Assembly: GCF_033568475.1 (NCBI RefSeq)
Contig: NC_133122.1
Coordinates: 164,946,130 to 165,010,129, forward strand
Length of the DNA stretch: 64,000 bases
Direction of reading: 5' to 3'
From: Henckelia pumila
Lineage: Eukaryota > Streptophyta > Magnoliopsida > Lamiales > Gesneriaceae
Shown in pieces: positions 1-12,078 of this stretch; the first letter of the stretch is position 1, and each line of letters begins with the position of its first letter. The notes under the pieces are model-generated. The model was not told the origin of the DNA. It was given only the letters and a program-made list of their open reading frames with translations, and made no database searches. A program made the translations under genes and the position numbers.

Positions 1-651
1 ACCGCTTTCTATATTCATATATCATGTGCACATACACGTTGAGCCTATACCTTGTTATACCTGATTATAAAGCCGCTCAGCTCTATACTCGATAGTCTGT
101 CACTGAGAGTACCGCGACGGCGGGGACATGTATGTCTGACTACTCTGGTGTATTAGACGAGTGTGGTTGCACCCAGAGGTTGATCCGTGCGGTGGCAGCA
201 CTCATGTGGCACCGGTACTGAGCATGACTTTTCAGATGACCATTTACCATTCATCATGTTGCATGCATCATATACATATGTTTACTCATGTTTATGTACT
301 GGGCGTTAGCGCTCATGTCCTAGTTGTTATCTTGGACACCCATTCCACGGGGCAGGTCGCAGGATGGACGGAGCCGGTAGCTCGAGGCAGGATTAGGGAG
401 CCAGAGCTTTTCAGGGGATTTTATACAGCATGATTTGTTTAGCTGTATAAATGTTTTAGATAGTTTATTTTAAGCATTTCAATATGGTTGTATCACTACA
501 GATTTAAGCCTGGATATGTTTTCCTAAGCTGTTATGTAAATTATGGATTATGTTTTCGTACGTTTTTACTCTGTTAAGAATTTTGTTGTATTAAGTTTAA
601 TGCATGCTATTAGTTGCCAGTTAGTAGGTGATTTCATGCAGGGTCACTACA
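1..651 (+). repeat. E1 5' LTR (3' part)
   Basis: Direct copy of 6355-7005. It ends in CTACA directly before the primer site. The first half of the LTR lies upstream of the window. Confidence 0.93.
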
Positions 652-655
652 TTTT

Positions 656-667
656 TGGTATCAGAGC
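656..667 (+). promoter_or_regulatory. E1 primer-binding site (tRNA-iMet)
   Basis: TGGTATCAGAGC, complementary to the 3' end of plant initiator tRNA-Met, lies 4 bases after the LTR end. This is the usual start of minus-strand DNA synthesis. Confidence 0.9.
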
Positions 668-760
668 ATGCATGGATTTTGAGATTAGTACTTGGGATTT
701 ACTCTCATCTTAAGTAATTATTGCGCATTTGGGATTTTAATGTGCAATTCTTTTCAGGAT

Positions 761-3700
761 ATGGCTGACGAGAGTCACGGTAGTGTTGGCCAGGGAGGTG
801 GTCATCATCATCGTCACCATCGCCATCAGGATGATCGACATCGTCCTCATGAGGGTAGACGTCGTTACTCTATTAATAAGTTCATGCAAGTCGGACCGAA
901 ACCCTTGTTGGGAGGTGAGAATCCTGAACAAGCAAGAGGTTGGATGTCTAAACTCGAGAGTGCGTTTCGAGCTTTCGATTGCACTGAGGAGCAGAAACTG
1001 GAAGTTCTAGAATTCGTTCTAGAGGATCGAGCACGCTTATGGTGGGATGTCAAAGCTACTCAGGCACGTACTGAGAGAGGACAGGTGACTTGGGGGGATT
1101 TTTGTCAGCAGTTTCAGAAACTGTATTTTCCTCCAGCTGTTCGTCAGGCACGATCTATGGAGTTGCTGACTCTGAGGCAAGGATCAATGACTATTGATCA
1201 ATATCAGCAACGATTTCTTGATCTGCTACCTTTTAGTCCTCATATCAATGACAGTGATGCGTCCAAGTATGATATCTTTCTGCAACGCCTGAATCAAGAT
1301 ATCTACTCACAAGTTGTCGTATGTGATAATCCGACATCTTATGAGACTTTGGTGAACCGTTGCCGTCAAGTAGAGAACAGCAATAGGCGGGCACTGTTGA
1401 TGATGCCAGGACAGCCTAGTGGATCTCTTGGGCCTAGGGCTCAATCTGTTGTGCAATCTGGACCTATTTCTTCTTCTACTACTACTACTACTTCGTCTGG
1501 TTTTCGTGGTTCACGAGGTACTTTCCGTTTCGGGAAGAAGAAGAAGAAGAAGAAGGAGGAATTTTGCAGCCACTGTGGTGGGAAGCATCCTGCGGCTTCG
1601 TGTCGGATGGCTACTGGTGCTTGTTATATTTGTGGTGAGCAGGGACATCTGCGGAGAGATTGTCCTCAGCGCATGGGTTCTGCTAGTGGATTGGGATCAC
1701 AGGTTGGATCTCAGGCTTCTACTTTTCCACGTCAGCAGACAGCACCACAGAGTTCTTCTGGTTACCATCCACAGACTCAAGGGCAGGTATTTGCTCTGTC
1801 TCAGGAGCAGGCTACGGAGGGAAGCGATCGCATGTTGGCAGGTACCTTTCTGTTATGTGGTATTCCTGCACTTGTCTTAATTGATACAGGAGCGTCGCAT
1901 TCCTTTATTTCTAGTCGTTTTGTTAAGAGACATAGATTACCTTATGTATAATTAGATATGGATTTAGTTGTATCTACTCCGCTGGAGCAGGAGGTAGTAA
2001 CTAAGCGTCTGGTGATGGGTTGCCTTCTAGAGTTTGAGGGTAATGTGTTATCGGCTAATCTGATGATATTAGCGATGGCAGATTTTGATTGTATTTTGGG
2101 AATAGATATGCTGACTTTGCATCACGCTACTGTGGATTGTTATCAGCGTCTGGTACAGTTTCATCCGAATAAGGGTGATAGCTGGTACTTTTATGGTGAG
2201 GGTGCGCAACCTCCGATGCCACTTGTATCGGCTCTGAAGGCATGTCATGTCTTGGAGTCAGGTGGGGAGGGCTACCTCATTTATGCAGTTGATATGTCCA
2301 CAAGTAGTCCGGGTATCGATCAGCTACCGGTTGTCAGCGAGTTTTCAGATGTATTCCCTGACGAGATTCCTAGTTTTCCTCCGGTTCGAGAGGTTGAATT
2401 TGGTATTGATCTAGTACCAGGAACTACGCCTATATCCCGAGCACCTTATCGTCTAGCACCGTCAGAGATGAGAGAATTGAAACAGCAGTTGCAGGATCTG
2501 CTTGATAAGGGATATATTCATCCGAGTGTTTCTCCGTGGGGAGCACCTGTTTTGTTTGTCAAGAAGAAGGATGGATCGATGCGATTATGTATTGATTACA
2601 GGCAGCTGAATCGTGTCACCATCAAGAATAAGTATCCTTTGCCACGAATTGATGATTTGTTCGATCAATTACAGGGTATTTCTGTTTACTCCAAGATAGA
2701 TCTGAGATCGGGATACCACCAGATGCGGGTACGAGACTCAGATATTTATACGACTGCTTTCAGAACCAGATACGGGCATTATGAATTTCTGGTGATGTCA
2801 TTCGGTTTGACGAATGCACCGGCAGTCTTTATGAATCTGATGAATCAGGTATTTCGAGAATATCAGGATAGATTTGTCATTGTCTTCATTGATGATATTC
2901 TTTTCTATTCTCATGACAAGGATGAGCATGCACAGCATCTGAGGATTGTGTTGCAGATGTTAGGAGATAAGCAGTTGTATGTGAAATTGAGCAAGTGTGA
3001 ATTCTGGCTTGATCGGGTAGTTTTTCTCGGTCATGTGATTTATAGTGAAGGAATATCTGTTGATCCTAGTAAGATAGAGGCAGTGCTGAACTGGTCTTGT
3101 CCGACGACGGTTGCTGAGATTCGTAGTTTCTTGGGTCTAGCGGGTTATTACCGTCGGTTCATCGAGAATTTTGCACAGTTGGCCAGGCCTTTGACTCAGC
3201 TTACTCGGAAAGATGTTTCCTTCATATGGTCCTCGGATTGTGAGGAGTCATTTCACGAGCTGCGTAGACGTCTTACTATTGCACCTTTGCTAGCTCTACC
3301 TTCTGGATCAGGAGGTTATGTTGTCTATACTGATGCCTCTGGTCAGGGTTTAGGATGTGTTCTGACACAGCATGGACATGTTATTGCCTATGCTTCTCGA
3401 CAGTTGAAGACACATGAGAATAATTATCCAGTACATGATCTCGAGTTAGCCGCCATTGTATTTGCTCTCAAGATTTGGAGACATTATCTTTATGGCGAGA
3501 AATTTGAGATATTCACGGATCACAAGAGTTTGAAGTATTTATTCACTCAGGCAGAGTTGAATATGCGACAGAGACGCTGGATGGATCTTCTGAAGGATTA
3601 TGATTGCGAAATCAAATATCATCCAGGTTCTGCTAATCTTACTGCTGATGCCTTGAGTCGGCAGGTGAGATTTTCTGCACTTCAGACTAGTGAAGTATCT

Positions 3701-5233
3701 CATATGATTCAAGAGTGTTGTTCATTGAGTTTTACACTCAAGCATAAGAAAGGGAGGAATGGGATTCGATTGTATACTATTCTATCTGAGCTAGCATTGT
3801 ATTCTCGGATCAGAGATGCTCAGATATCTGATGATAAGACTCAGCGTTTGGCACGTCTAGCCAATGGAGTTAATACATCTGGATTCCATTATCAAGCATA
3901 TGGTTTATTATGCTTATCGAATCGAGTGGTTGTACCTGAAGTTGCGGAGCTCAGAAACGATATTCTTTCTCAAGCTCACAGGAGTCGATTGTCTATTCAT
4001 CCTGGAAGCATGAAAATGTATAAGGACTTGCGAACTAGATTTTGGTGGAAAGGGATGAAGCGGAGTGTATATCAATTTGTTTCAAGATGTTTGGTTTGTC
4101 AACAGGTCAAGGCTGAACACCAACGACCAGGTGGATTACTGCAGAATCTTGAGATTCCCGAATGGAAGTGGGAGCACGTGACTATGGATTTTGTTACCCA
4201 CTTGCCTATGACGTCACGTCAGTGTGATGCTATCTGGGTCGTTGTTGACCGTCTGACAAAATCAGCACATTTCATTCCTTACAACCGGGAGTATTCTTAT
4301 GATCGCATGGCATGCTTATATGTCCAGGAGATAGTGCGATTGCATGGAATTCCAATGAGCATAGTCAGTGATAGAGACCCGCGATTTACCTCACGTTTCT
4401 GGGGTAGTTTTCAGTAGGCGTTGGGTACCACTCTGAGTTTAAGTACTGCATATCATCCGGAGACTGACGGGCAGTCAGAACGGTCGATTCGTACATTGGA
4501 GGATATGCTACGTTCTTCTGTCATGTACTTTGGTTTATCTTGGTAGGATCAGTTACCTTTGATCGAATTTGCTTACAATAACAGTTATCATCTTAGTATT
4601 GATATGAAACCTTTCGAGGCATTGTATGGTCGACGGTGTCGTACTCCGTTATTCTGGAATGAAGTAGGAGAATGACAAGTCGAGGGTCCTGAGTTGGTGC
4701 AGCAGATTGTAGACAAGGTAGATTTGATCAAGCGGAGAATCAAAACTGCTCAAGATATACAAACCAGTTATGCTAATATTCATCGTAGGCCATTGCAGTT
4801 TGAGCCTGGTGAATATGTGTTCTTGCGAGTATCACCTTTCAGGAAGGTGATGAGATTCGGTGTGAAAGGCAAGTTGTCACCTCGTTTCATTGGACCTTTC
4901 CAGATACTGGAGAAGATCGGAGATGTTGCTTATCGTTTGGCATTACCGCCATATCTTTCTAGTATACATGATGTTTTTCATGTGTCGTTACTTCGACAGT
5001 ATATATCTGATGAATCTCATATTATCCAGCCTACAGATGTTCAGCTAGAGCCAGATCTGTCGTATGTTGAACGACCACTCCGTATCCTAGACAGGAAGGA
5101 GAAATTTCTTCGGAACAAGACTATACCACTTGTAATGGTACAATGGCAGCGCCGAGGAATTGAAGAAGCAACTTGGGAAACGGAGAGCCGTATGCGAGCG
5201 AAATACCCTGAGTTGTTTGCTTTATACTTTTGA
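761..5233 (+). pseudogene. E1 gag-pol (Ty3), four in-frame stops
   Basis: One frame encodes the whole polyprotein. The first ATG of the gag region is at 761, preceded by a splice-acceptor-like TTCTTTTCAG. Gag has a retrotransposon-gag core with the MQVGPKPLLGG motif and two zinc knuckles near 1566-1660 (CSHCGGKHPAASC; CYICGEQGHLRRDC). Protease carries [10 protein letters not shown] (about 1880-1910). RT keeps FIDDILFYS (about 2889). RNase H, an integrase with HHCC and D,D,E parts, and a chromodomain-like C-terminus (VMVQWQRRGIEEATWE, about 5130-5180) follow. Stops interrupt the frame at 1949 (TAA), 4415 (TAG), 4544 (TAG) and 4673 (TGA), and no frameshift was seen. At 4544 and 4673 the stop replaces a sense codon that a C-to-T change would restore. 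The copy cannot make a full polyprotein. Confidence 0.92.
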
Positions 5234-5340
5234 TTACCATGTAAAGATGTAATTACCGTTGTTGTAATAAGACATGGTTTTCTGTTTCATATTGTTATCT
5301 TAATTTGTCTTTAGATTTTATTTCACGGACGAAATATCTA

Positions 5341-5353
5341 AAGGTGGGGAGAA
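5341..5353 (+). promoter_or_regulatory. E1 polypurine tract
   Basis: AAGGTGGGGAGAA lies directly before the 3' LTR and is the plus-strand primer site. The LTR's first bases are TTTAG rather than TGTAG, a probable point change. Confidence 0.85.
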
Positions 5354-7005
5354 TTTAGTAACCCAGATTCCATTTTAAGATAATAATATGATAATCATGA
5401 TTAAGGGTCCAGTCTAAACTGCTGAACTGTTGAGCTTCTGAACTGCAGCTAGGGAATATGAGCAGCTAGGGAAACATGAGCAGTTAGGGAATCTGCTGCT
5501 AGGGATTATATAGCTAGGGAATATGAGCAGCTAGGGAAACATGAGCAGCTAGGGAATCTGCTGCTAGGGATTATATAGCTAGGGATTCTTTAGCTAGGGA
5601 ATTCTCTTGCTAGGGATTCTATGGCTAGGGAATTCTGCTGTTAGCCTGTTAGGGAATTTCGTTACTAAGGAAGTTTGAAAAGCTGCTAGGGAATCCCGAA
5701 CTGCTATTAAGGAATCCCGACCTGCTGCTAGGGAATCCCGACCTGCTGCTAGGGAATCCTGAACTGCTATTAAGGAATCCCGACCTGCTGTTAGGGAATC
5801 CCGAACTGCTATTAGGGAAGCCCGAACCCTCCAGGACAGGCAGGCAGGTGTGTGGACGCTTGCATGAATGACAGTTGGCGCCTAAGCATGAGCTGTCAAT
5901 AATGGTAGTGACTCAGCTCAAGCATCTGATATGTGGCGTGCTTATAAGAGCTCGGACGTCTCGACGTCAGCTCAAGAATCCCGATCACCCCAAATATTTG
6001 TCTATAAATAGGAGCTGGGGATTCAGTTATTTTTCACATCACTTCCATCTCGCTTCATATCTTTACCCGGAAAAGAGTAGCTCGGGAGCTCGGGAAAGAG
6101 TAGCTCGGGAATTCGGGAAGGAATAGCTCGGGAAGGAAGATCTCGGGGTCGGACCAAGAGGCCAGGTCGGGTCGGGTCGGGCTTGAGACCAGGTCGGGTC
6201 GGGAGTTAACCTAGGACAGCTAGGGGTTGTCTTTTTTCCAGCTTAGTTCAGACTTTGGTGTTAGGTACATACACATTGACTGAGATTGCCAGCGAGTATA
6301 CATGTTTATATGTTGCATTTATTTGGCATTATTATGTGGCATGATGTATGTTTTACCGCTTTCTATATTCATATATCATGTGCACATACACGTTGAGCCT
6401 ATACCTTGTTATACATGATTATAGAGCCGCTCAGCTCTATACTCGATAGTCTATTACTGAGAGTACCACGACGGCGGGGACATGTATGTCTGACTACTCT
6501 GGTGTATTAGACGAGTGTGGTTGCACCCAGAGGTTGATCCATGCGGTGGCAGCACTCATGTGGCGCCGGTACTGAGCATGACTTTTCAGATGACCATTTA
6601 CCAGTCATCATGTTGCATGCATCATATACATATGTTTACTCATGTTTATGTACTGGGCGTTAGCGCTCACGTCCTAGTTGTTATCTTGTACACCCATTCC
6701 ACGGGGCAGGTCGCAGGATGGACGGAGCCGGTAGCTCGAGGAAGGATTAGGGAGCCAGAGCTTTTCAAGGGATTTTATACAGCATGATTTGTTTAGCTGT
6801 ATAAATGTTTTAGACAGTTTATTTGAAGCATTTCAATATGGTTGTATCACTACAGATTTAAGCCTGGATATGTTTTCCTAAGCTGTTATGTAAATTATGG
6901 ATTATGTTTCCGTACGTTTTTACTCTGTTAAGAATTTTGCTGTATTAAGTTTAATGCATGCTATTAGTTGCCAGTTAGTAGGTGATTCCATGCAGGGTCA
7001 CTACA
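5354..7005 (+). repeat. E1 3' LTR
   Basis: This 1652-base LTR ends in CTACA at 7005. Its U3 holds a degenerate minisatellite (about 5440-5830), then a TATA box TATAAATA at 6003-6010. A second, G-rich repeat of AGCTCGGGA/GGTCGG units (about 6065-6200) lies downstream of the TATA, in the transcribed part. Confidence 0.9.
5440..5830 (+). repeat. GCTAGGGAAT minisatellite in E1 U3
   Basis: About 20 imperfect units of (G)CTAGGGAAT follow each other. The first half alternates with ATGAGCA or CTGCTG spacers. The second half runs in 21-23-base higher-order units built on GGAATCCCGACCTGCTGCTA. It lies some 170 bases upstream of the LTR TATA box, where LTR enhancers usually are. Confidence 0.85.
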
Positions 7006-7660
7006 GTTTCGGACGGTCCGAACAGTTCCTCAGCTGCAAAAATTTGAATTTGAATCAGTTACATTCAAAGGCTCCGAATCCAATCCGGATGGTCCGAACT
7101 TAATCGAATCAGCAACTATAAATAGAGGCATTCCAAGGTCATTTAAAACCAAAAAACTCACCTTCGAGTCTCTCATCCTTCAAGCAATATTCAAGCAATT
7201 TTTCAAGCATTTGAAGCTTATTTCAAGTCCCTCAAAATATATTTGTATCGAGTTGTAATAAACGCTTGAAAGTTGTTGTTGTATTCACTCGAGTGTGAAG
7301 CCCGAGTTGTTTCGAGTTGTGAGGCTATCCTTGGAGCCCTTAAGGCCAAGTGTATCGAGTTGCATTAGCGCAGTGATCGTGTTGTTGTACGTCTATCTTT
7401 GGAGTCATCAAGGCCAAGATGTTGAAGTGCTAGCGTATCTTTGGTTAATCAACCTTAACCAAAAAGGGGAGACGTAGACGATTTATCATAGAACTTCCAG
7501 AAACATATCCGATCTCTTTTACTGCTTTATTTACTTTACGCATTTATTTACCGCATTTATTTTGATTGCTTTATGTCTTCCGCTTGCGTACTTGTATAAT
7601 CGCTTTAAATTGCTAAATTTCTCATTAGAACCTAAATCCCCCCCCCATTAGGTTCTAACA
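7006..7660 (+). repeat. E2 5' LTR (3' part)
   Basis: Matches the E2 3' LTR from about 35076 to 35394 and from 39365 to 39700. It contains TCGGA-N3-TCCGA dyads (7009-7021; variant 7085-7097), TATAAATA at 7117-7124, and ends GGTTCTAACA. Its upstream part was displaced by the E1 insertion. Confidence 0.9.
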
Positions 7661-7662
7661 AG

Positions 7663-7675
7663 TGGTATCAGAGCC
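7663..7675 (+). promoter_or_regulatory. E2 primer-binding site (tRNA-iMet)
   Basis: TGGTATCAGAGCC lies 2 bases after the LTR end and is complementary to initiator tRNA-Met. Confidence 0.88.
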
Positions 7676-7705
7676 ACACTTTTGAAAAAATTTCAAAAGG
7701 TTCTA

Positions 7706-8747
7706 ATGGCAAATCTAGCGAGTGATTATGCCCAAGGGAAATCAACCAATCGTCCTCCTCTTTTCAACGGCATAAACTATGGCAATTGGAATAATCGAAT
7801 GTCCCTACATATCCAATCCGTAGACTATGATCTTTGGAAAGTGACGGTGAAAGGTCCCTATACACCTATGAAAATAGTTTATGGGATTGAAGTTCCTAAG
7901 GAAATGGATGAATTTTCAAAAGAGGATATGAAATTCATCTCTCAAAATGCTAAAGCTATGAATATTTTGCATTGTTCTTTAGATATGAACGAGTACAACC
8001 GGATCTCAATGTGCTCCTCCGCAAAAGAGATTTGGGACAAATTGGAGATATGCCACGAGGGAACCAACCAAGTCAAAGAAACTAAGATTGATCTTCTACA
8101 ACTCAAATACGAGACATTTGAGATGGATCCCAATGAATACATAGATACAATGTTCCGGATGCTCACCCAAATTATCAACAAGCTAGCCCAACTTGGAGAA
8201 AAATATCCTTTCAAGCAAGTGTGGAGGAGAGCTCTTCGTGCCTTAACCATGGAGTGGGATGCAAAGAGAACGGCCATCATTGAGTCCAACAAAGGCGACA
8301 CTGCTTCCTACGATCTTGATCAACAACATGGGACCCTAAAAACCCATGAGTTGGAATTATCCACAAGGAAAGAAGTAAAGAAGGAAGATGAGAAGATCAA
8401 GGCAAAGGGGATTGCATTATCCAGCCAAGTCTAAGAAGATGATGATGATGACATGGCGCTCTTTGCAAGAAAATTCAAAAGATTTATGCAAGGAAACAAA
8501 TTCAAGAAGGAAAAGAAGCCGGAGAAATAAGTAACGTGCTATAAATGTCAACAACAAGGCCACTATGCAAATGAGTGTCCTCTCAAGAAGAAGGTTGACA
8601 AAGGCAATAAGAAAGCCCTCATAGCAACTTGGAGCGACAGTGATGATGAGGAGGAGGAGGAAGCCAACATCTGTCTCATGTCTAGGGATGATGACATCGT
8701 CTCCTTCGACGATAATGAAATACCTTATTACGATGAATTAATACATG
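7706..8747 (+). pseudogene. E2 gag (copia), 5' part, split by E3
   Basis: The first ATG is at 7706. The N-terminal region has the copia gag pattern NRPPLFNGINYGNW, followed by the UBN2-type gag core (KEIWDKLEICHEGTNQVK). A zinc knuckle CYKCQQQGHYANEC lies at about 8540-8581, then an acidic tract. In-frame TAA stops occur at 8432 and about 8528. At 8747 the frame is interrupted by E3. Beyond E3, at 28728, the same frame resumes as a lysine/glutamate-rich coiled-coil-like stretch to about 28935, with further stops. The restored frame is independent support for the insertion junction. Confidence 0.88.
8743..8747. repeat. E3 target-site duplication, left copy
   Basis: ACATG here and ACTTG at 28723-28727 flank E3. 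Four of five bases match, consistent with an aged 5-base duplication. Confidence 0.7.
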
Positions 8748-9964
8748 TGTTTAATCCTAACGTTTGGTGATAACAAAACAATATTTCGTTGTTTTAGTAC
8801 GGTCACCAATCTCATGTAAAACAGGTATTCAAGAGAAGTCTACCGACTCCAACACATCAGCTGACCAAGAGACATCTACTAAATAAGTAGTATCAGCTGA
8901 TCTTAGCATGTCAACCGACATCTGTCAACTGAGCTAGTAATATCAACCGACGTATTCTCAACTGAACTGGGTCAACAAAATAAGGATATCTACTGAACTT
9001 ACAAGTTGATATGATATCTATCGTACTCAAGAAGTCACGAATTCCTAGTTTCTCAGAAAGTTGACAAGACAATTTAGATGCAAAGGACAAAGCATTTAAG
9101 GAGCCATCTGATAAAGCAAGGAAAGCCATAAATAACATTTAATGTGAACGACACATTGAATAGACAATTAAAGGCGCTCCTAGTACAGATACTCAGAAGA
9201 TATTATCGAATATCACAAATCTAGGACTGATATCTGACACTCTAGACGTTTTCCTACCGTTGTCAAAAAGGAAGAAGACGTTGGAAAATCTGCTATAAAT
9301 ATCAGAGCTTATTCAGATAAAGATAGATATCAACAATTACAAAGACTTGCATACTTGAGCACTTGAAACCATTTCTTGAATACTCGACTGCTCACTCAAC
9401 CCTTCGCTAAAAGCTTATCCGATGTAAAAAGAGATCTTTTCAAAGGGTCACTCAAATCCAGCCGTTGTTTGAAGAACACTATCTGTTACAAGGATTTGAG
9501 ATTCTAAGCCTTCAAGAAGCTTAGAGTGCTATAATCATCAACTGAAGAAATTTTTATTAGAACTTAGAATCTTATCAGTAAATCTAGGAGTTCCATCTTG
9601 GGCATTGGATAAGTCCTAACTTGGATCGGGAGTATTGCACGCTGTTGTAATAACCAAAATCTTCTAGTGTATCCTTACCTTGAGGAAGAAGGGGTGACGT
9701 AGGAGATTGAGCTTCGAACATCTATAAACATATCGCTGCTTACTTATACTACTGCATTACATGATTTCATGATTATCATCTAGTTTAACTAGATCTGTTT
9801 CCTCACTATTTTAAATTAGCTCTTATATCTCTAGAAATTTAAAGAAAAATTGGTTGAGTTGACTAACATTTGCTCAACCATATTGCATTTAGAGTCAAAT
9901 ATTTTTACAGTGTGTATTCACCGCGCCCCCCCCCCCCCCTTACACACACACACGATCCCCAACA
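8748..9964 (+). repeat. E3 5' LTR
   Basis: Starts TGTTTAATCC and ends CCCCAACA. The U3 is dense in TCAACYGA/ACCGAC-like words (8840-8965). TATAAATA is at 9294-9301. The 3' end has a C14 tract and a short CA repeat (9916-9953), as in the 3' LTR. Confidence 0.9.
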
Positions 9965-9966
9965 AG

Positions 9967-9980
9967 TGGTATCGGAGAGG
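9967..9980 (+). promoter_or_regulatory. E3 primer-binding site, mutated
   Basis: TGGTATCGGAGAGG sits 2 bases after the LTR. It matches the tRNA-iMet complement except for A-to-G and end changes. Confidence 0.75.
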
Positions 9981-10010
9981 TTTTTTTTCTTTTTACTATT
10001 GATACTCATC

Positions 10011-12050
10011 ATGACTTCACTAAACAAAATTCCTATGTTCTCTAAAGAAGACTATGATGACTGGAAAATTCGTATGTAGGCACATCTTTCTGCTCGAGAT
10101 GATGATATGTGGTACATTATCACTGACGGGCCCATGAAGATTCTCAAAGTCAACACTGTTGTAGCCATAACAGGAGGCGAACCACAGATGGTTGAGAAAC
10201 TCAGATCAGAATGGAGTAATGAGGACAAAAAGAAAGCAAATCTTGATAACGTGGCTAAAGATATACTGTACAAAACGCTGGACAAAAACATGTTTAGCAA
10301 TATCAAAACGTGCTCCAACGCCAAAAAAGTTTGGGAAAAACTCACTCAACTCTGCGAAGGGAATGATCAAACTAAAGAAAACAAACTCACCGTAGCCATT
10401 CAGATGTTTGACAACTCCAAGATGAAACCAGGAGAAACAATGACTGAGTTTGATGAAAGATTTAGCAATATTATTTGTGAATTGATTGCTCTTGGAAAAA
10501 TATATACTAATCATGAAATTGCCTTGAAGGTTATGCGAGAATTGCCCAAAGAATGGGATGTCAAGACCATAGCCATGAGAGAATCAAAGGATCTAAACAA
10601 ACTAGAGCTTCATGACTTATTTTCATATCTCAAGGCATACGAGTTTGAACTCGAAATCAGAACTGAGGAAGATACATTTGTTTCGAACCCCACCAAAGCA
10701 CTGACATCAACTATTTCACTTCAACCGACTGAGGAAGCATCAGCAAAGAAGATAGCTGAGCAGATGAGTGGAGAAGCGATGTCTTTCTTTATTAAAAGGT
10801 TTGGTAAATTCATGCGTAAGAATAACACTAAGTTTAACAAATCATATCATAAAAAAGACCATACAGAGGATGGTCCTACATGTTTTAACTATGGCAAGAA
10901 ATGCCATTTCATTGCAGATTGTACTAGGCCTAAAAGTGATGAGAGAAAGCAGTATGTTGATAAGAAGAAAGGCAAGGAAGGAAGAAGAACATTTCAAAAT
11001 AAGAAGGAACAAAAAGTGCTAGTTGCAGATGAAAGAAAAAAGCAAATGGGCAAAAACAGAATCCGAGTCATCCGATACGACAACTCGTCCAAAGAAAGTG
11101 AAGAAGAACAAGTACAATGTCTTATGGTCAACTCTCAGAGTGAAGAAGACGATATTGAGGTATTTAACTTTAACTCGTTTGAATTTACACAAGAAGAACT
11201 TGTTCAAGCACTTAATGAGATAGTCACTGAGTATAAGAAGCTTTCTACATCATTTGAGGAAGTAAAAACAGAAAAGGAATGTCTTATTGATAAGTCAAGA
11301 GAATCTAGCTGTACACAGCAAAAAGAACTTGACAGTCTAAGGACTAAGCTAAACCTGTTGGCAGCTGAGAATGATGATATGAAACGAGTATTCCAAGCCA
11401 CTTTGTATAAAAATCAAAAGTTTCTTAAAACAATCAACTCTTGGAATAAGACTTCTACCTCGTTGGATAAGATACATGAGAACCAGAAACAAGCAAGTGA
11501 TAAAACCGATCTTGGATATGGACCAAATGAATGTATTCTTACAAAGGAAAATACTCAATCATATTCTAGTGGGAACGATCCTAATGTAATAAGATTTGTT
11601 CGATCTAGTACGATATATGAACATGTTGAACCTAAGATCTATGATGGACAGTCAAGTCAATATGAGAACAAAGGTAAGCATAAAGGACTGGGATATGTGG
11701 AGCCTCAGAATCCAAGGAAAAGAGAGACATGGAACAAATATAGATTGAATGAACAAAGAGAGGGAAACCAATCTAAGTTCAGGCAGTCGAGGTTTGAACA
11801 AAGTAAATCCAAGTACAGGAACCATCGGGTGACACAAAACCAGTACTTCAATTGCATGCCTGTTCAAAAACAATACAGACCGGATAACAAAGATCAAAAG
11901 TTCAAGCAGCACACTGTAAGATCCATACCACACATCAGTACACATCGTACACCTCGACCGACTCACTTTATAGATGCACATACTGGTAAAACTGTTAGAG
12001 TAATTCAGGTGTGGGTCCCAAAAGGACTAATCCAGTTCGGACCCAAATAG
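10011..12050 (+). pseudogene. E3 gag (copia) with early stop and damaged zinc knuckle
   Basis: ATG at 10011 opens MTSLNKIPMFSKEDYDDW, a Sirevirus-type gag start. A TAG at 10077 interrupts the frame after 22 codons; the rest is open to TAG at 12048. The UBN2-type gag core lies at about 10190-10680. The zinc knuckle at about 10880-10925 reads CFNYGKKCHFIADC: the second metal cysteine is tyrosine and the glycine before histidine is cysteine, so it should not bind zinc normally. A long acidic and lysine-rich coiled-coil region (about 11020-11480) and a basic tail follow, an extended gag typical of Sireviruses. Gag ends with VWVPKGLIQFGPK. Confidence 0.88.
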
Positions 12051-12078
12051 ATAAGGGTACCATGGTTATATATTCTTC

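Larger units (their letters stand above)
1..7005 (+). mobile_element. E1: Ty3 chromovirus-like LTR retrotransposon, 5' end outside window
   Basis: A partial 5' LTR (1-651), a primer site, a gag-pol frame (761-5233), a polypurine tract and a complete 3' LTR (5354-7005) appear in canonical order. Integrase precedes a C-terminal chromodomain-like tail, and RT comes before integrase, as in Ty3 elements; the tail suggests a Tekay/Del-type chromovirus. The 651 bases of 5' LTR align without gaps to 6355-7005 with about 17 differences (counted by eye, about 97% identity). It is inserted in the 5' LTR of copia element E2, whose sequence resumes at 7006. The 5' target duplication is outside the window. 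Confidence 0.93.

Noticed and set aside
161..433. 90-codon frame in the E1 LTR, repeated at 6515-6787
   Set aside because: Lies in non-coding LTR; its repetition is explained by the LTR pair.
10052..10514. Minus-strand frames opposite E3 gag
   Set aside because: Shadow of the gag codon pattern, no TATA or domain, unlike the antisense ORFs at 15.4-16.7 kb.
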